In this document: positions 41,856 to 50,459 of the stretch, piece by piece | How the letters are laid out: each line of letters begins with the position of its first letter | How positions within the stretch are numbered: the stretch's first letter is position 1 | Assembly (NCBI GenBank): GCA_963925805.1 | Contig: CAWUSE010000009.1 | Location: forward strand, 1-64,000 | DNA length: 64,000 nt | Reading direction: 5' to 3' | From: UBA10347 sp905182135 | GTDB taxonomy: Bacteria; Actinomycetota; Acidimicrobiia; Acidimicrobiales; UBA10347 | Program-made: the position numbers and the translations under genes | The notes under the pieces: model-generated | Database searches by the model: none | What the model was told of the DNA's origin: nothing | What the model saw: the letters and a program-made list of their open reading frames with translations, nothing else

Positions 41856-42362
41856 TCAGGAACCCGGAAGTTTCCTGAGCAGCGTGGCCATCTCGACCGC
41901 TGTGATGACGGCTTCGAAACCCTTGTTCGTGTCATCATCACCCGCTCGAGCGAGTACCTGTTCTTCGTTCTCCGTGGTCAGCACGCCAAAGATCACCGGT
42001 ACGCCAGTGGATGCAGCTACTTCTCGAACACCCACAGCGGCGGCCTCGCTAACGATGTCGTAGTGCGTGGTCTCGCCGCGGACGACGACACCAATGGCAA
42101 CGACGGCATCAAACTCACCGCTGCCAGCAAGCTGCTGGCACACCAGTGGCAGCTCGAATGAGCCTGGCGCCCAAACCTCGGTCACACCCGTGGCAGGAAT
42201 TCCACAGTGCTCGTAGGCGCGGCGGGCGCCGTCGAGCAATCGACTAGTGAGATGGTCGTTCCAGCGAGCAGTAACGACGGCGAGGCGCACCTGTGAGCCG
42301 CTATGGCTTCCAGTGATCCCGCCAGTTGTTAGGTCTGGTGCCGGGAGTGCTCCAGCAGCCAT
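41856..42362 (-). CDS. ribH: 6,7-dimethyl-8-ribityllumazine synthase
   Basis: 168 aa. VVTARWNDHLTSRLLDGA is the substrate-binding N-terminal strand, followed by VWAPGSFELPLVCQ and VAIGVVVRGETTHYDIVSEA with the catalytic His, then FGVLTTENEEQVLAR. It condenses the ribityl-pyrimidine with dihydroxybutanone phosphate to lumazine, and assembles in 60-mer or pentameric shells in most bacteria. The start base is shared with the last base of ribBA, so translation is coupled. The extra ~15 N-terminal residues are polar. Confidence 0.95.
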   Translation of the reverse strand: MAAGALPAPDLTTGGITGSHSGSQVRLAVVTARWNDHLTSRLLDGARRAYEHCGIPATGVTEVWAPGSFELPLVCQQLAGSGEFDAVVAIGVVVRGETTHYDIVSEAAAVGVREVAASTGVPVIFGVLTTENEEQVLARAGDDDTNKGFEAVITAVEMATLLRKLPGS

Positions 42363-43594
42363 CAGACATCACCAGCGGCGTCGTCGAGTTCTCCAAGGTG
42401 TCCCATACGTTCGCGTTTGGTCGTGAGGTAACGGATGTTCTCAGCGTTGGGTTCGATGATAATTGGCTCGCGGCCCGTGATCTCAAAGTCGTAGCCAGCC
42501 AGGCCGCCGAACTTTGACGGGTTATTCGTCATTAGCTTCATGGATTTGAGGCCCAGGTCAACGAGAATCTGAGCGCCGATGCCGTATTCACGACTATCGA
42601 CAGCAAGACCGAGGTCTTCGTTCGCTTCGATGGTGTCACGACCATCATCTTGCAACTCGTAGGCACGCAGCTTGTGACCAAGACCGATGCCACGGCCTTC
42701 TTGGCCCCGGAGGTAGACAATGACACCCGTACCGGCAGCGCCGATCTTGGCCATGGCCGTATCGAGTTGAGGACCACAGTCACATCGCATCGACGCAAAA
42801 ATATCGCCTGTCAAGCACTCGCTATGCACACGCACCAAGACGTCATCAGCGCTGCTCGGGTCTCCCATCACGAACGCCACGTGTTCAACGCCATCGAGCA
42901 GCGATTCAAAAGCGATCGCCCTGAACTGGCCGTATTTCGTCGGGATACGGCCTTCGCTGACCCGGCGCACGAGCTTCTCGGTGCGCCGGCGATAGCGGAT
43001 GAGGTCGGCAATGCTAATGAGCTTCAAGCCGTGTAGGTCGGCAAACTCACGCAGCTGAGGCAGCCGAGCCATCGTGCCATCTTCGTTAACCACTTCGACC
43101 AGCACACCACCGGGCTTAACTCCAGCCAGCATGCATAGGTCGACGGCAGCTTCGGTGTGGCCGGCTCGCTTGAGCACGCCGCCTTCTCGGGCCCGCAGCG
43201 GGAAGATGTGCCCAGGACGGGAGAAGTCCGAAGGCATCACGTCCGGATCAACAGACCGGGTGATGGTGGCGGCCCGATCCTTAGCAGACATGCCTGTCGT
43301 CGTGCCATGTCGATAGTCGATGCTCACCGTGAAGGCCGTGCGCATCGCCTCGTCATTACGTTGCACCATTTGCGGCAGATCGAGTTCGTCGAGCCGCTCG
43401 CCTGGCAGCGACAAGCAAATCAGGCCGGAAGCTTCCTTGGCGAAGAACGCGATCTTCTCGGGAGTTGCAAATTCGGCGGCCATGATCAGGTCGCCTTCGT
43501 TCTCGCGATCCTCGTCGTCAACCACAATCACGATCTCGCCCTTGGCGAATTCGGCGAGTGCGTCGTCGATTGAATCGAGCACGATGTTAGTCAT
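42362..43594 (-). CDS. ribBA: Bifunctional DHBP synthase / GTP cyclohydrolase II
   Basis: 410 aa from ATG 43594 (MTNIVLDSIDDAL); in-frame ATGs at 43642 and 43663 give a longer form. The RibB half has VVDDEDRENEGDL and DFSRPGHIFPLRAREGGVLKR with GHTEAAVDL. The RibA half has VRVHSECLTGDIFASMRCDCG with the three zinc cysteines, YLRGQEGRGIGLGHKLRAY and MTNNPSKFGGLAGY. It supplies both precursors of riboflavin. It lies between ribE upstream and ribH downstream; ribD is not in the window. Confidence 0.95.
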   Translation of the reverse strand: MTNIVLDSIDDALAEFAKGEIVIVVDDEDRENEGDLIMAAEFATPEKIAFFAKEASGLICLSLPGERLDELDLPQMVQRNDEAMRTAFTVSIDYRHGTTTGMSAKDRAATITRSVDPDVMPSDFSRPGHIFPLRAREGGVLKRAGHTEAAVDLCMLAGVKPGGVLVEVVNEDGTMARLPQLREFADLHGLKLISIADLIRYRRRTEKLVRRVSEGRIPTKYGQFRAIAFESLLDGVEHVAFVMGDPSSADDVLVRVHSECLTGDIFASMRCDCGPQLDTAMAKIGAAGTGVIVYLRGQEGRGIGLGHKLRAYELQDDGRDTIEANEDLGLAVDSREYGIGAQILVDLGLKSMKLMTNNPSKFGGLAGYDFEITGREPIIIEPNAENIRYLTTKRERMGHLGELDDAAGDV

Positions 43595-43783
43595 TTGACC
43601 ATTGTTGCTGGTGGCGTCTTGAACACCTACTTCTGATGGCATCGACGTAGAGTAAAACGTCAACCAGGCTTTAAGTCAAGCCAGGAATGGCACACGTGAC
43701 CGACGACCTACCGTAGAGGACGAGGCCAGCGCGACCAGATAAGCGGTGCGAGCGAGCACTCAGCATCATCACGGACTCGCTGT

Positions 43784-44353
43784 TTACTTCAAGTGTCCAG
43801 CCAGCAGCTTCTCTGCGTACTTGGCCATCATGTCGACCTCAAGATTCACCGTGTCACCAACCTGCTTGTGCGCCAAGGTCGTGACATCTTCGGTGTGCGG
43901 AATGATCGCGCACGTAAACCCGTCGTCAAGGGCATCCACGACGGTCAACGAGATTCCATCGACGGTGATAGATCCCTTCTCGACAACATAACGAGTGAGC
44001 CTTGAATCCATAGAGACCCGCAAGTCAGGAGCCGGCTGCTCGATCGTCCCTACGGCGTCAACGTGCCCCTGCACCACATGACCGCCCAATCGGTCCATTA
44101 GTCGCACCGGCCGTTCGAGGTTCACCGGGTCGCCTGGCTTTAACGACCCCATGGTCGTGCGAGCAAAGGTTTCGTCGGAGACATCGGCTTCCCACCAATC
44201 ATCCCCCCAGGCAACCACGGTCAAGCAGCATCCATTCACCGCGGTCGAATCGCCCATTTGTACATCTTCGAGAACTTTGGTCGCCCCGATGCGGACCTTG
44301 GACCCTTCAATCGATTCGATGGTGCCGAGCTCTTCGACGATGCCGGTAAACAT
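43784..44353 (-). CDS. ribE: Riboflavin synthase alpha chain
   Basis: 189 aa from ATG 44353, with AAGGAGAAG 5 bases upstream; the open frame to 44443 is not family-like. MFTGIVEELGTIESIEG is the classic start, VNGCCLTVVAW and GSITVDGISLTVVDAL are the two duplicated lumazine-binding halves, and GHVVQGHVDAVGTI links them. It dismutates two lumazine molecules into riboflavin. No FMN riboswitch motif is visible in the 110 bases upstream. It is followed by ribBA and ribH. Confidence 0.95.
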   Translation of the reverse strand: MFTGIVEELGTIESIEGSKVRIGATKVLEDVQMGDSTAVNGCCLTVVAWGDDWWEADVSDETFARTTMGSLKPGDPVNLERPVRLMDRLGGHVVQGHVDAVGTIEQPAPDLRVSMDSRLTRYVVEKGSITVDGISLTVVDALDDGFTCAIIPHTEDVTTLAHKQVGDTVNLEVDMMAKYAEKLLAGHLK

Positions 44354-44464
44354 ATGACTTCTCCTTGGCCTGGCGGCGCAGTGGAACGAGGGACAGTGCA
44401 GCTGAGTTGGGGACACTAGGACAATAAGCGCGCCTGAGGCCAAGCGGCTTCGTGGCCGCCGGGG

Positions 44465-45406
44465 CTAGCCCCTGAGTGCTACTCGAGCGTTTTCGACGTC
44501 TTTCTTCAATTGCTCAGCAATCTCGTCGATGCCGGCGAAACGCTGCTCGCTACGCAGGAAATCAACGAACTCGACGCGCAGGTTCTCGCCATAGAGATCC
44601 TGGTCAAAGTCGATGAGGTGAGCCTCGAGCAATGGCTGCTCTGCGTGTTGATGAAACGTAGGTCGCATACCGATGTTGACCGCCGCAGCTACTCGCCGGC
44701 CGTTGGCCAACGTGGCCCAGGCGGCGTACACACCCTTGGCAGGCCATGCTCGCCCCACCTTGTAGGTGATGTTCGCTGTCGGGAAGCCAATAGAGCGGCC
44801 CCGCTGATCGCCAAGCACAACTTCACCACGGACTTCGTAGGCCCGACCCAACATGGTGTTGGCCGCAGCAATATCGCCGCCTGCGAGTGCTCGACGGATA
44901 GCCGTCGACGAGACTGGCTCGACTGCATCACTTTCGGCGAATAGGTCAAGACCAATGACTTCGAATCCCATTTCGTCGCCGAACTCGCGAAGCGAGTCGA
45001 CACTCCCGCTTCGAGCTTTGCCGAAATGGAAGTTGCTTCCGACCACGACCAGCTTGGTGTTCATACGATCAACAAGAACATCGGAGACGAAATCACGGTC
45101 AGTGGTAGCGGCCCGCTGCTGGTCGAACTGCAACAGGTACAGGTAATCGATACCGATCTCGGTGAACAGGCCGACGCGCTGCTCGGGGTCGGTCAACAAC
45201 AAGGGAGCATTCTCGGGACGAAGCACCGCAGCCGGGTGCTGGTCAAACGTAACGACGCCAGGAGCAAGCCCTCGGTCAGCGGCCAGCTTCGACAACATGG
45301 TCAGAACAGTCCGGTGGCCTCGGTGAATGCCGTCGTAAGCTCCGACCGACACGGCCGTAGCGACACCTTCGGGAACCCGATCGACGCCATCTGTAAGTAT
45401 CTGCAT
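44465..45406 (-). CDS. ribF: Bifunctional riboflavin kinase / FAD synthetase
   Basis: 313 aa from ATG 45406. The FAD-synthetase half starts with SVGAYDGIHRGHRTVL (the nucleotidyltransferase HxGH-like motif is GIHRGH) and contains VVGSNFHFGKARSG and SSTAIRRALAGGD. The flavokinase half has GDQRGRSIGFPTANI and AAVNIGMRPTFHQHAEQPLLEAHL. It turns riboflavin into FMN and FAD. Upstream of ribE on the same strand with 111 bases between, so flavin synthesis and activation are grouped, fitting the many flavoproteins nearby. Confidence 0.95.
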   Translation of the reverse strand: MQILTDGVDRVPEGVATAVSVGAYDGIHRGHRTVLTMLSKLAADRGLAPGVVTFDQHPAAVLRPENAPLLLTDPEQRVGLFTEIGIDYLYLLQFDQQRAATTDRDFVSDVLVDRMNTKLVVVGSNFHFGKARSGSVDSLREFGDEMGFEVIGLDLFAESDAVEPVSSTAIRRALAGGDIAAANTMLGRAYEVRGEVVLGDQRGRSIGFPTANITYKVGRAWPAKGVYAAWATLANGRRVAAAVNIGMRPTFHQHAEQPLLEAHLIDFDQDLYGENLRVEFVDFLRSEQRFAGIDEIAEQLKKDVENARVALRG

Positions 45407-45508
45407 CGAGCCCCAGACTACCGGGCCGCGGCTCGAGAGACTGAACCGAGACACAACCGAGATAACGACGAGGTTAGGCGCAATGGTCCTGGCCTATGGT
45501 GCGTCGCC

Positions 45509-46474
45509 ATGAGCGTACGCGAACTGGTGGTTCTGGGCACCGCAAGCCAGCTTCCAACCCGGCACCGAGCCCACAACAGCTACGCGCTGCGCTGGGACGA
45601 CCAGCTGATCCTGTTCGACCCCGGCGAGGGAACACAACGCCAGTGCACGCTCGCTGGCGTGGCAATCTCTCGGGCGACGGCCGTGTGCATTACACACTTC
45701 CATGGCGACCATTGTCTAGGCCTACCCGGCGTCATCCAGCGTCGGTCGTTCGACAATCGAACATCCTCTGCGCAGATCAAGCCGTTTCCCATCTTCTTCC
45801 CGGGCGATGGCATCGAGTATTTCGAGCGCATGCGCAACGCGTCCATCTCCCACGATGTGAGTGCAGTGGTACCCCAACCCATCGATGCGCCAGGAATCAT
45901 TGGAACGCTTGGTTCGCTCACATTGAGTGCCGCGGTTCTGGAACATCGCTGCACGACTTATGGCTACCGCCTCGACGAACCCGATGGCGTCTCGGTCATA
46001 CCCGAGCGTCTTGCCGAGGCCGGCGTAAGTGGCCCCAACGTGGGTGTGTTGTTGGAGCAAGGTTGGCTCGACACGCCGCATGGCCGTATCACCGCCGACG
46101 ACGTCACGACTCCACGCAAGGGTCAATCGATGGCCTTCATCATGGACACCGCAATGTGCGACGGCGCCTTAGAACTGGCCGAAGGAGTTGACCTGCTGGT
46201 CTGTGAATCCACTTACCTGCACGAGCACCTGGGGCTTGCAATCCAATACCGACATATGACAGCGCGCCAGGCCGGCGAGCTAGCCGCAATGGCCGGCGCC
46301 CGACGATTGGTGCTCACCCACTTCTCTGCCCGCTACAGCGACGCTTCAGTGATGGGTGAGGAGGCAAGCCGATACCACGACGATGTCGTCGTCGCCCAAG
46401 ACCTAGTGCCGGTCGCTGTACCTAAACGCCAAGAACCTTTTGCACAAACCACTGTTCTAGAACCGAGAATCTAA
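45509..46474 (+). CDS. rnz: Ribonuclease Z-like metallo-beta-lactamase-fold hydrolase
   Basis: 321 aa from ATG 45509; the frame is open far upstream antisense to ribF, but the family start is MSVRELVVLGTASQLPTR. LILFDPGEGTQRQC and ITHFHGDHCLGLPGVIQRR give the HxHxDH zinc motif, MDTAMCDGALELAEGVDLLVCESTY the later Asp, and LVLTHFSARY the last His. This is the RNase Z order for tRNA 3' processing. The usual exosite arm appears short. The divergent start is about 100 bases from ribF. A small AGAATCT/AGATTCT hairpin overlaps its stop. Confidence 0.85.
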   Translation: MSVRELVVLGTASQLPTRHRAHNSYALRWDDQLILFDPGEGTQRQCTLAGVAISRATAVCITHFHGDHCLGLPGVIQRRSFDNRTSSAQIKPFPIFFPGDGIEYFERMRNASISHDVSAVVPQPIDAPGIIGTLGSLTLSAAVLEHRCTTYGYRLDEPDGVSVIPERLAEAGVSGPNVGVLLEQGWLDTPHGRITADDVTTPRKGQSMAFIMDTAMCDGALELAEGVDLLVCESTYLHEHLGLAIQYRHMTARQAGELAAMAGARRLVLTHFSARYSDASVMGEEASRYHDDVVVAQDLVPVAVPKRQEPFAQTTVLEPRI

Positions 46475-46973
46475 AACTGAGATTCTAAAGCCGCGTCCCG
46501 GGCTCTTATGAGAGGCCAAAGGCGAGCAAATCACGATTCGCTGATCAACGTTGCTGCGACATGGCCTGCTCCTGCGCAGGCAGCATCCTCGCTTGCAGAC
46601 CGCATCTTCTCGCTAACAAGCGAACCGCACCGCGGCTCGCCGCGTAGATCTAAAACTCTCGAACAAAAAGGCAATCATCATCGGCGATCGTCGCTGGATC
46701 GGACGCTCGGTCACCGAACAGCTCCCGCAACAAGGCGCACCAGTGAACATCTGGGCACGGGTGCAACGGTGCCTCGACACGACACTGCAAGAAATGAGAT
46801 CGATGGGTGACATCCGCAGATCTGTCGTCAATGTTCGCGATGGCAATGCGGGGTGAAGATACCCACCATGTCGTCTTTGTCGATGACGCGCCCACTGGGT
46901 CTCGTCGTAACGGCGAGACCCAGCAGCTCAAAGTTTCAGATTCTTGGCACCCCATGGGTGTCAAGAATTCTGA
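46475..46973. other. Intergenic region with two hairpins, no supported gene
   Basis: CTGGGTCTCG (46895-46904) pairs with CGAGACCCAG (46914-46923) around 9 bases. The stretch 46690-46856 has an open frame with a plausible helix (VQRCLDTTLQEMRSM) but no start or family, possibly a gene relic. Confidence 0.45.
46941..46967 (-). terminator. Hairpin terminator of the MarR-thiolase operon
   Basis: TTCTTGGCACCC (46941-46952) pairs with GGGTGTCAAGAA (46956-46967), one wobble, loop CAT. It lies 7 bases beyond the stop of the crotonase at 46974 on the minus strand; there is no long T run. Confidence 0.55.
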
Positions 46974-47726
46974 TCAGGTGCCCGTCCATTCGGGGGCACG
47001 CTTTTCAGCGAAGGCCCGAGGGCCCTCTTTGGCGTCGTTTGACTTGAAGACACCCATAAGCGAGCTCTGGACTGGCCAGAACTCCGCTTCGGTCTTATCT
47101 GTTGCCGTCCAAATGAGCTTCTTCGAAGCAGCAACCGCTAGCGGAGCATTGACCGCAACCGCTTCTGCCAGTTCGAGAGCGACATTGACTGCTTCACCCT
47201 TGGGAGCGACTCGAGCAACCATGCCCGCGTCCTTTGCCTCTTCGGCCAAGATCGGATCACCCGTGATGGCCATCTCCATGGCCCGGCTGAAGCCGACTCG
47301 GCTAGGAAGACGCTGTAGACCGCCGCCAGCGGCGAACAGGCCTACCTTGACCTCGCGAATGCCGAGCTTGGCGCCCTCGGCGGCGACCAACAAATCACAC
47401 GTCAAAGCCATCTCGAGGCCGCCTGCCAAGGCGAACCCTTCGACGGCACCGATCAGTGGCTTGTCGGAACCATTTTTGATGAAGTCCATCAGCGGCCCGA
47501 TGTCTTCGCCAGCGGCGAAGGCCTTCAGGTCCATACCCGCACTGAAACCACGACCGTTGCCGGCAAGCACACCAACGGTGTACGCCGGGTTGCTGTCGAG
47601 CTCCTGAATCGCTGCAACAAGACCAGTTGAGAGTGCACCGTTGATCGCGTTCATCGCTTCGGGGCGATTCAACGTGATCAACAACACCCGGCCGCGGGCC
47701 TCGGTAAGTACTGCTTCTTCAGACAT
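46974..47726 (-). CDS. Enoyl-CoA hydratase (crotonase family)
   Basis: 250 aa. LLITLNRPEAMNAINGALS, GRGFSAGMDLKAFAAGED for the first oxyanion loop, FALAGGLEMALTCDLLVA with one catalytic Glu, and KLGIREVKVGLFAAGGGLQRLPSRVG with the second region. The end (PRAFAEKRAPEWTGT) is typical. It hydrates enoyl-CoA intermediates. Last gene of the operon MarR-thiolase-SDR-crotonase, 75 bases after the SDR, and followed by a hairpin. Confidence 0.9.
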   Translation of the reverse strand: MSEEAVLTEARGRVLLITLNRPEAMNAINGALSTGLVAAIQELDSNPAYTVGVLAGNGRGFSAGMDLKAFAAGEDIGPLMDFIKNGSDKPLIGAVEGFALAGGLEMALTCDLLVAAEGAKLGIREVKVGLFAAGGGLQRLPSRVGFSRAMEMAITGDPILAEEAKDAGMVARVAPKGEAVNVALELAEAVAVNAPLAVAASKKLIWTATDKTEAEFWPVQSSLMGVFKSNDAKEGPRAFAEKRAPEWTGT

Positions 47727-47801
47727 AGGAACCTCCGCTAGCCGGGACCGTAAATGTACGGGCCTGAAAAAAGGCGAGCGAAGCGACGCGTACGACCATC
47801 G

Positions 47802-48578
47802 TTACTTAGGAGGCATGCGAATGCCGCCATCAACTCGGATGGTCTCAGCATTCATGTACGGGTTCGTGATCAGTTCCATGACCATTGAGGCGAGCTCGTC
47901 GCCGTAGCCCAAACGTGGCGGGAACAGAACCGACTTGCCAAGGTGAGCCTTGAACTGGTCGCTCTGCTCGCCCGTGCCGTAGATCGGCGTGTCGATCAGA
48001 CCAGGAGCGATGGTGTTCACACGAATTCCAGCAGCTGCCAGGTCACGAGCGATTGGCAAGGTCATTCCAACGATGCCGCCCTTGGAAGCCGAGTAACTGT
48101 TCTGACCGATCTGGCCGTCAAAAGCTGCAACCGAGGCCATATTGACGATGGCGCCTTTTTGTCCGTCTTCATCTGGCTCGGTCTTCGCCATCGCCGCAGC
48201 GCATAGGCGAAGCATGTTGAACGAACCGATCAGGTTGATCTCGATGACCTTTCTGAAAATGCCGAGATCCATCGGGTTGTTGTCTCGATCAATCGTGCGG
48301 CCGGCCATGCCGATACCTGCTGAGTTGACGAGTGCCCGCATGGGGCCCATCTCGTTTGCAGCGAGAACAACAGCCGCGCCGTCTTCTTCGCTAGTTACGT
48401 CGCACTTGACGAACATGCCGCCAATTGCAGAGGCGACAGCATTGCCAGCTTCCTCGTTTAGGTCAGCAACAACGACCTTGGCACCGAGTGCTGCGAGCTG
48501 ACGGGCCGCAGCCTCGCCGATACCCGAAGCGCCACCGGTAACGACTGCTGACTTGTCTTGGAGATCTAGTCGATACAT
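47802..48578 (-). CDS. Short-chain dehydrogenase (3-hydroxyacyl-CoA dehydrogenase type)
   Basis: 258 aa. SAVVTGGASGIGEAAARQL is the NAD-binding glycine motif, VVVADLN gives the Asp that favours NAD, LVNSAGI is the NAG-like motif, and YSASKGG holds the catalytic Tyr and Lys. RVNTIAPGLIDTPIYG and the C-terminal LITNPYMNAETIRVDGGIRM resemble the type-2 (HSD17B10-like) 3-hydroxyacyl-CoA dehydrogenases. Sitting between a thiolase and a crotonase, it would oxidise the 3-hydroxyacyl-CoA. Its start overlaps the thiolase stop (TGATG). Confidence 0.9.
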   Translation of the reverse strand: MYRLDLQDKSAVVTGGASGIGEAAARQLAALGAKVVVADLNEEAGNAVASAIGGMFVKCDVTSEEDGAAVVLAANEMGPMRALVNSAGIGMAGRTIDRDNNPMDLGIFRKVIEINLIGSFNMLRLCAAAMAKTEPDEDGQKGAIVNMASVAAFDGQIGQNSYSASKGGIVGMTLPIARDLAAAGIRVNTIAPGLIDTPIYGTGEQSDQFKAHLGKSVLFPPRLGYGDELASMVMELITNPYMNAETIRVDGGIRMPPK

Positions 48579-49747
48579 CAGGCATCAACCCTTTCGATAA
48601 TTGTTCCGTTTGCGAGCCCGCCACCTTCGCACATGGCCTGGTAGCCGTAACGACCCCCGGTGCGCTCAAGTTCGTTGACGAGTGTGGTCATAAGCTTGGC
48701 GCCGGAGCAACCAAGCGGGTGGCCGAGCGCAATTGCGCCGCCATTGACGTTGACTTTGCTCATGTCAGCGCCAGTTTCCTTCTGCCATGCAAGCACGACA
48801 GAAGCGAATGCTTCGTTGATCTCGAACAGGTCGATGTCTTCGACGGACATGCCCGAGCGTTTCATGATCTTCTCTGTAACAGGGATTGGGCCCTTGAGCA
48901 TGGTGACAGGATCAGTGCCAGCAAGAGCGAAGTGGCGGAACACCGCGCGTGGCTTCAGCCCCAACTCTTCGGCCTTTTCGCGACTCATGATCAACACAGC
49001 AGCGGCACCATCGGAGATCTGGCTAGCGTTTCCGGCGGTGACCTTGCCGTTTTCCTTGAACGGGGTTTTCAGCGCAGCAAGCGAGTCGGCGGTGGTGCCC
49101 TCACGAATGCCTTCGTCCTTGGTCATCATCACGGTCTCGCCGTTGACCACGATCGGAACGGGGATGATCTCGTTCTCGAAGCGGCCCTCGGCGGTTGCTT
49201 GCGCGGCACGGCGCTGAGACTCGGCCCCGAATTCGTCCAAGTCGCGGCGAGAAATGCCGTACTCGTCTGCGATCATCTCGGCGCCAACACCCTGCGACGG
49301 AAGCCCGGTTTCGGCGTAGCGGTCCTGCATCGACTGCGGGAAAGCGAAGCCCAGGTCAGGAACGACGCTTGCACCCATTGGGGTGCGGGTCATGACTTCG
49401 ACGCCTGCTGCGACAACAATGTCGTAGGCGCCGGCCATAACGCCCTGCGCTGCGAAATGGATTGCTTGCTGGCTTGAACCACATTGGCGATCGACCGTGG
49501 TCGACGGAACTGACTCTGGCCAACCGGCGGCAAGCACAGCGTTACGGCCGATATTCAAAGCCTGTTCGCCGACCTGCATCACGCAGCCCATGACGACATC
49601 ATCAACGAGAGCTGGGTCAAGATTATTGCGCTCTACTAGTGCATTGAGCACATGAGCGGCCAGATCCGCAGGATGCCATTCCGATAGCTGTCCGTTGCGC
49701 CTTCCTGCGGGGGTGCGTACAGCATCAACGATGACTGCTTCTTGCAT
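48578..49747 (-). CDS. Acetyl-CoA acyltransferase (thiolase)
   Basis: 389 aa. The nucleophilic Cys lies in TTVDRQCGSSQQAIHFAAQG; the C-terminal GGAIALGHPLGCSGAKLMTTLV and MCEGGGLANGTIIE supply the His and second Cys. The length and NEAFASVVLAWQKETGAD indicate a degradative 3-ketoacyl-CoA thiolase, close to types used on branched or steroid-derived acyl chains in actinobacteria. It cleaves 3-ketoacyl-CoA to acetyl-CoA or propionyl-CoA plus a shortened acyl-CoA. Its ATG overlaps the MarR stop. Confidence 0.93.
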   Translation of the reverse strand: MQEAVIVDAVRTPAGRRNGQLSEWHPADLAAHVLNALVERNNLDPALVDDVVMGCVMQVGEQALNIGRNAVLAAGWPESVPSTTVDRQCGSSQQAIHFAAQGVMAGAYDIVVAAGVEVMTRTPMGASVVPDLGFAFPQSMQDRYAETGLPSQGVGAEMIADEYGISRRDLDEFGAESQRRAAQATAEGRFENEIIPVPIVVNGETVMMTKDEGIREGTTADSLAALKTPFKENGKVTAGNASQISDGAAAVLIMSREKAEELGLKPRAVFRHFALAGTDPVTMLKGPIPVTEKIMKRSGMSVEDIDLFEINEAFASVVLAWQKETGADMSKVNVNGGAIALGHPLGCSGAKLMTTLVNELERTGGRYGYQAMCEGGGLANGTIIERVDA

Positions 49748-50262
49748 TATTTGTCTCCTGTTTCAGGTGATCCAGTGTTGTTGGATGATGGTGTCTTCGT
49801 TTCATCAACCGCGGCAACGGCATTAGCCGCCATCCGCAGCAGTAGATCTGCGAGCTGTTGTCGCTCTTCACGGCTTATGCCGACTCGGAGACGCGACCGG
49901 AGTTGCTCGTCAATACTCACGATCTCGACGGCCACTTCGGCTCCATGAGCGGTGTTCTCGACAAGCCACACACGGCGATCGTCGGGGTCCGGCGATCGTT
50001 GCACGAGCCCCCGCTTCTCAAGCTGGTCAACAAGCGATCCGGTGGCTGCTCGACCCAGGACCAGCGCTGCAGCCAGTTGCGTCTGGTTCATCGGGCCATT
50101 CTCTGCGATGTACCCAACGAGCGAGGCTTGCGACAAGCTCAGGTTGAGCGGCTCGAAGCAGTTGTCATAAGCAAGTCGGATATCGCGGGCAGTGCTCATC
50201 ATCGTTGTTTCGATGCGCTGCCAAGGAGGAGCGTTGAGTGCGTGCGGTGCCGGTGTTCCCAT
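49747..50262 (-). CDS. MarR-family regulator leading the beta-oxidation operon
   Basis: 171 aa from ATG 50262 (MGTPAPHALN); an open frame up to 50385 is possible but less typical. The winged helix is NLSLSQASLVGYIAENGPMNQTQLAAAL, GRAATGSLVDQLEKRGLVQR and DPDDRRVWLVENT, the beta-wing with the DxRxW pattern of MarR proteins. It is the first gene before thiolase, SDR and crotonase and overlaps the thiolase start, so it probably controls its own operon in response to an acyl-CoA or phenolic ligand. Upstream (50291-50325) ATCGTATG, AACGTATG and ATCGTACA may be operator repeats; this is a guess. Confidence 0.87.
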   Translation of the reverse strand: MGTPAPHALNAPPWQRIETTMMSTARDIRLAYDNCFEPLNLSLSQASLVGYIAENGPMNQTQLAAALVLGRAATGSLVDQLEKRGLVQRSPDPDDRRVWLVENTAHGAEVAVEIVSIDEQLRSRLRVGISREERQQLADLLLRMAANAVAAVDETKTPSSNNTGSPETGDK

Positions 50263-50459
50263 ATGCGAGGTTGCGCCGAGGGGCGCCATAATCGTATGCC
50301 CTCGGAACGTATGGAATCGTACAGTCTGAAGCCAGACAACCAACGTTGATTCGGCCTCTAGCGAGACAAGCTCCAATGGCCGCACCAGCAGGGGCCTTGA
50401 CCAAAAATCAACAGGGGCCGTCTACGTAACCAAACAATGCTCATGCTAAAGCGGGACCA

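Noticed and set aside
41129..42161. Plus-strand frames of 75-219 codons downstream of the EamA gene and across ribH
   Set aside because: No family content or ribosome site; the longest is antisense to ribH.
44354..44464. Possible FMN riboswitch before ribE
   Set aside because: None of the conserved RFN-element words are present in the leader.
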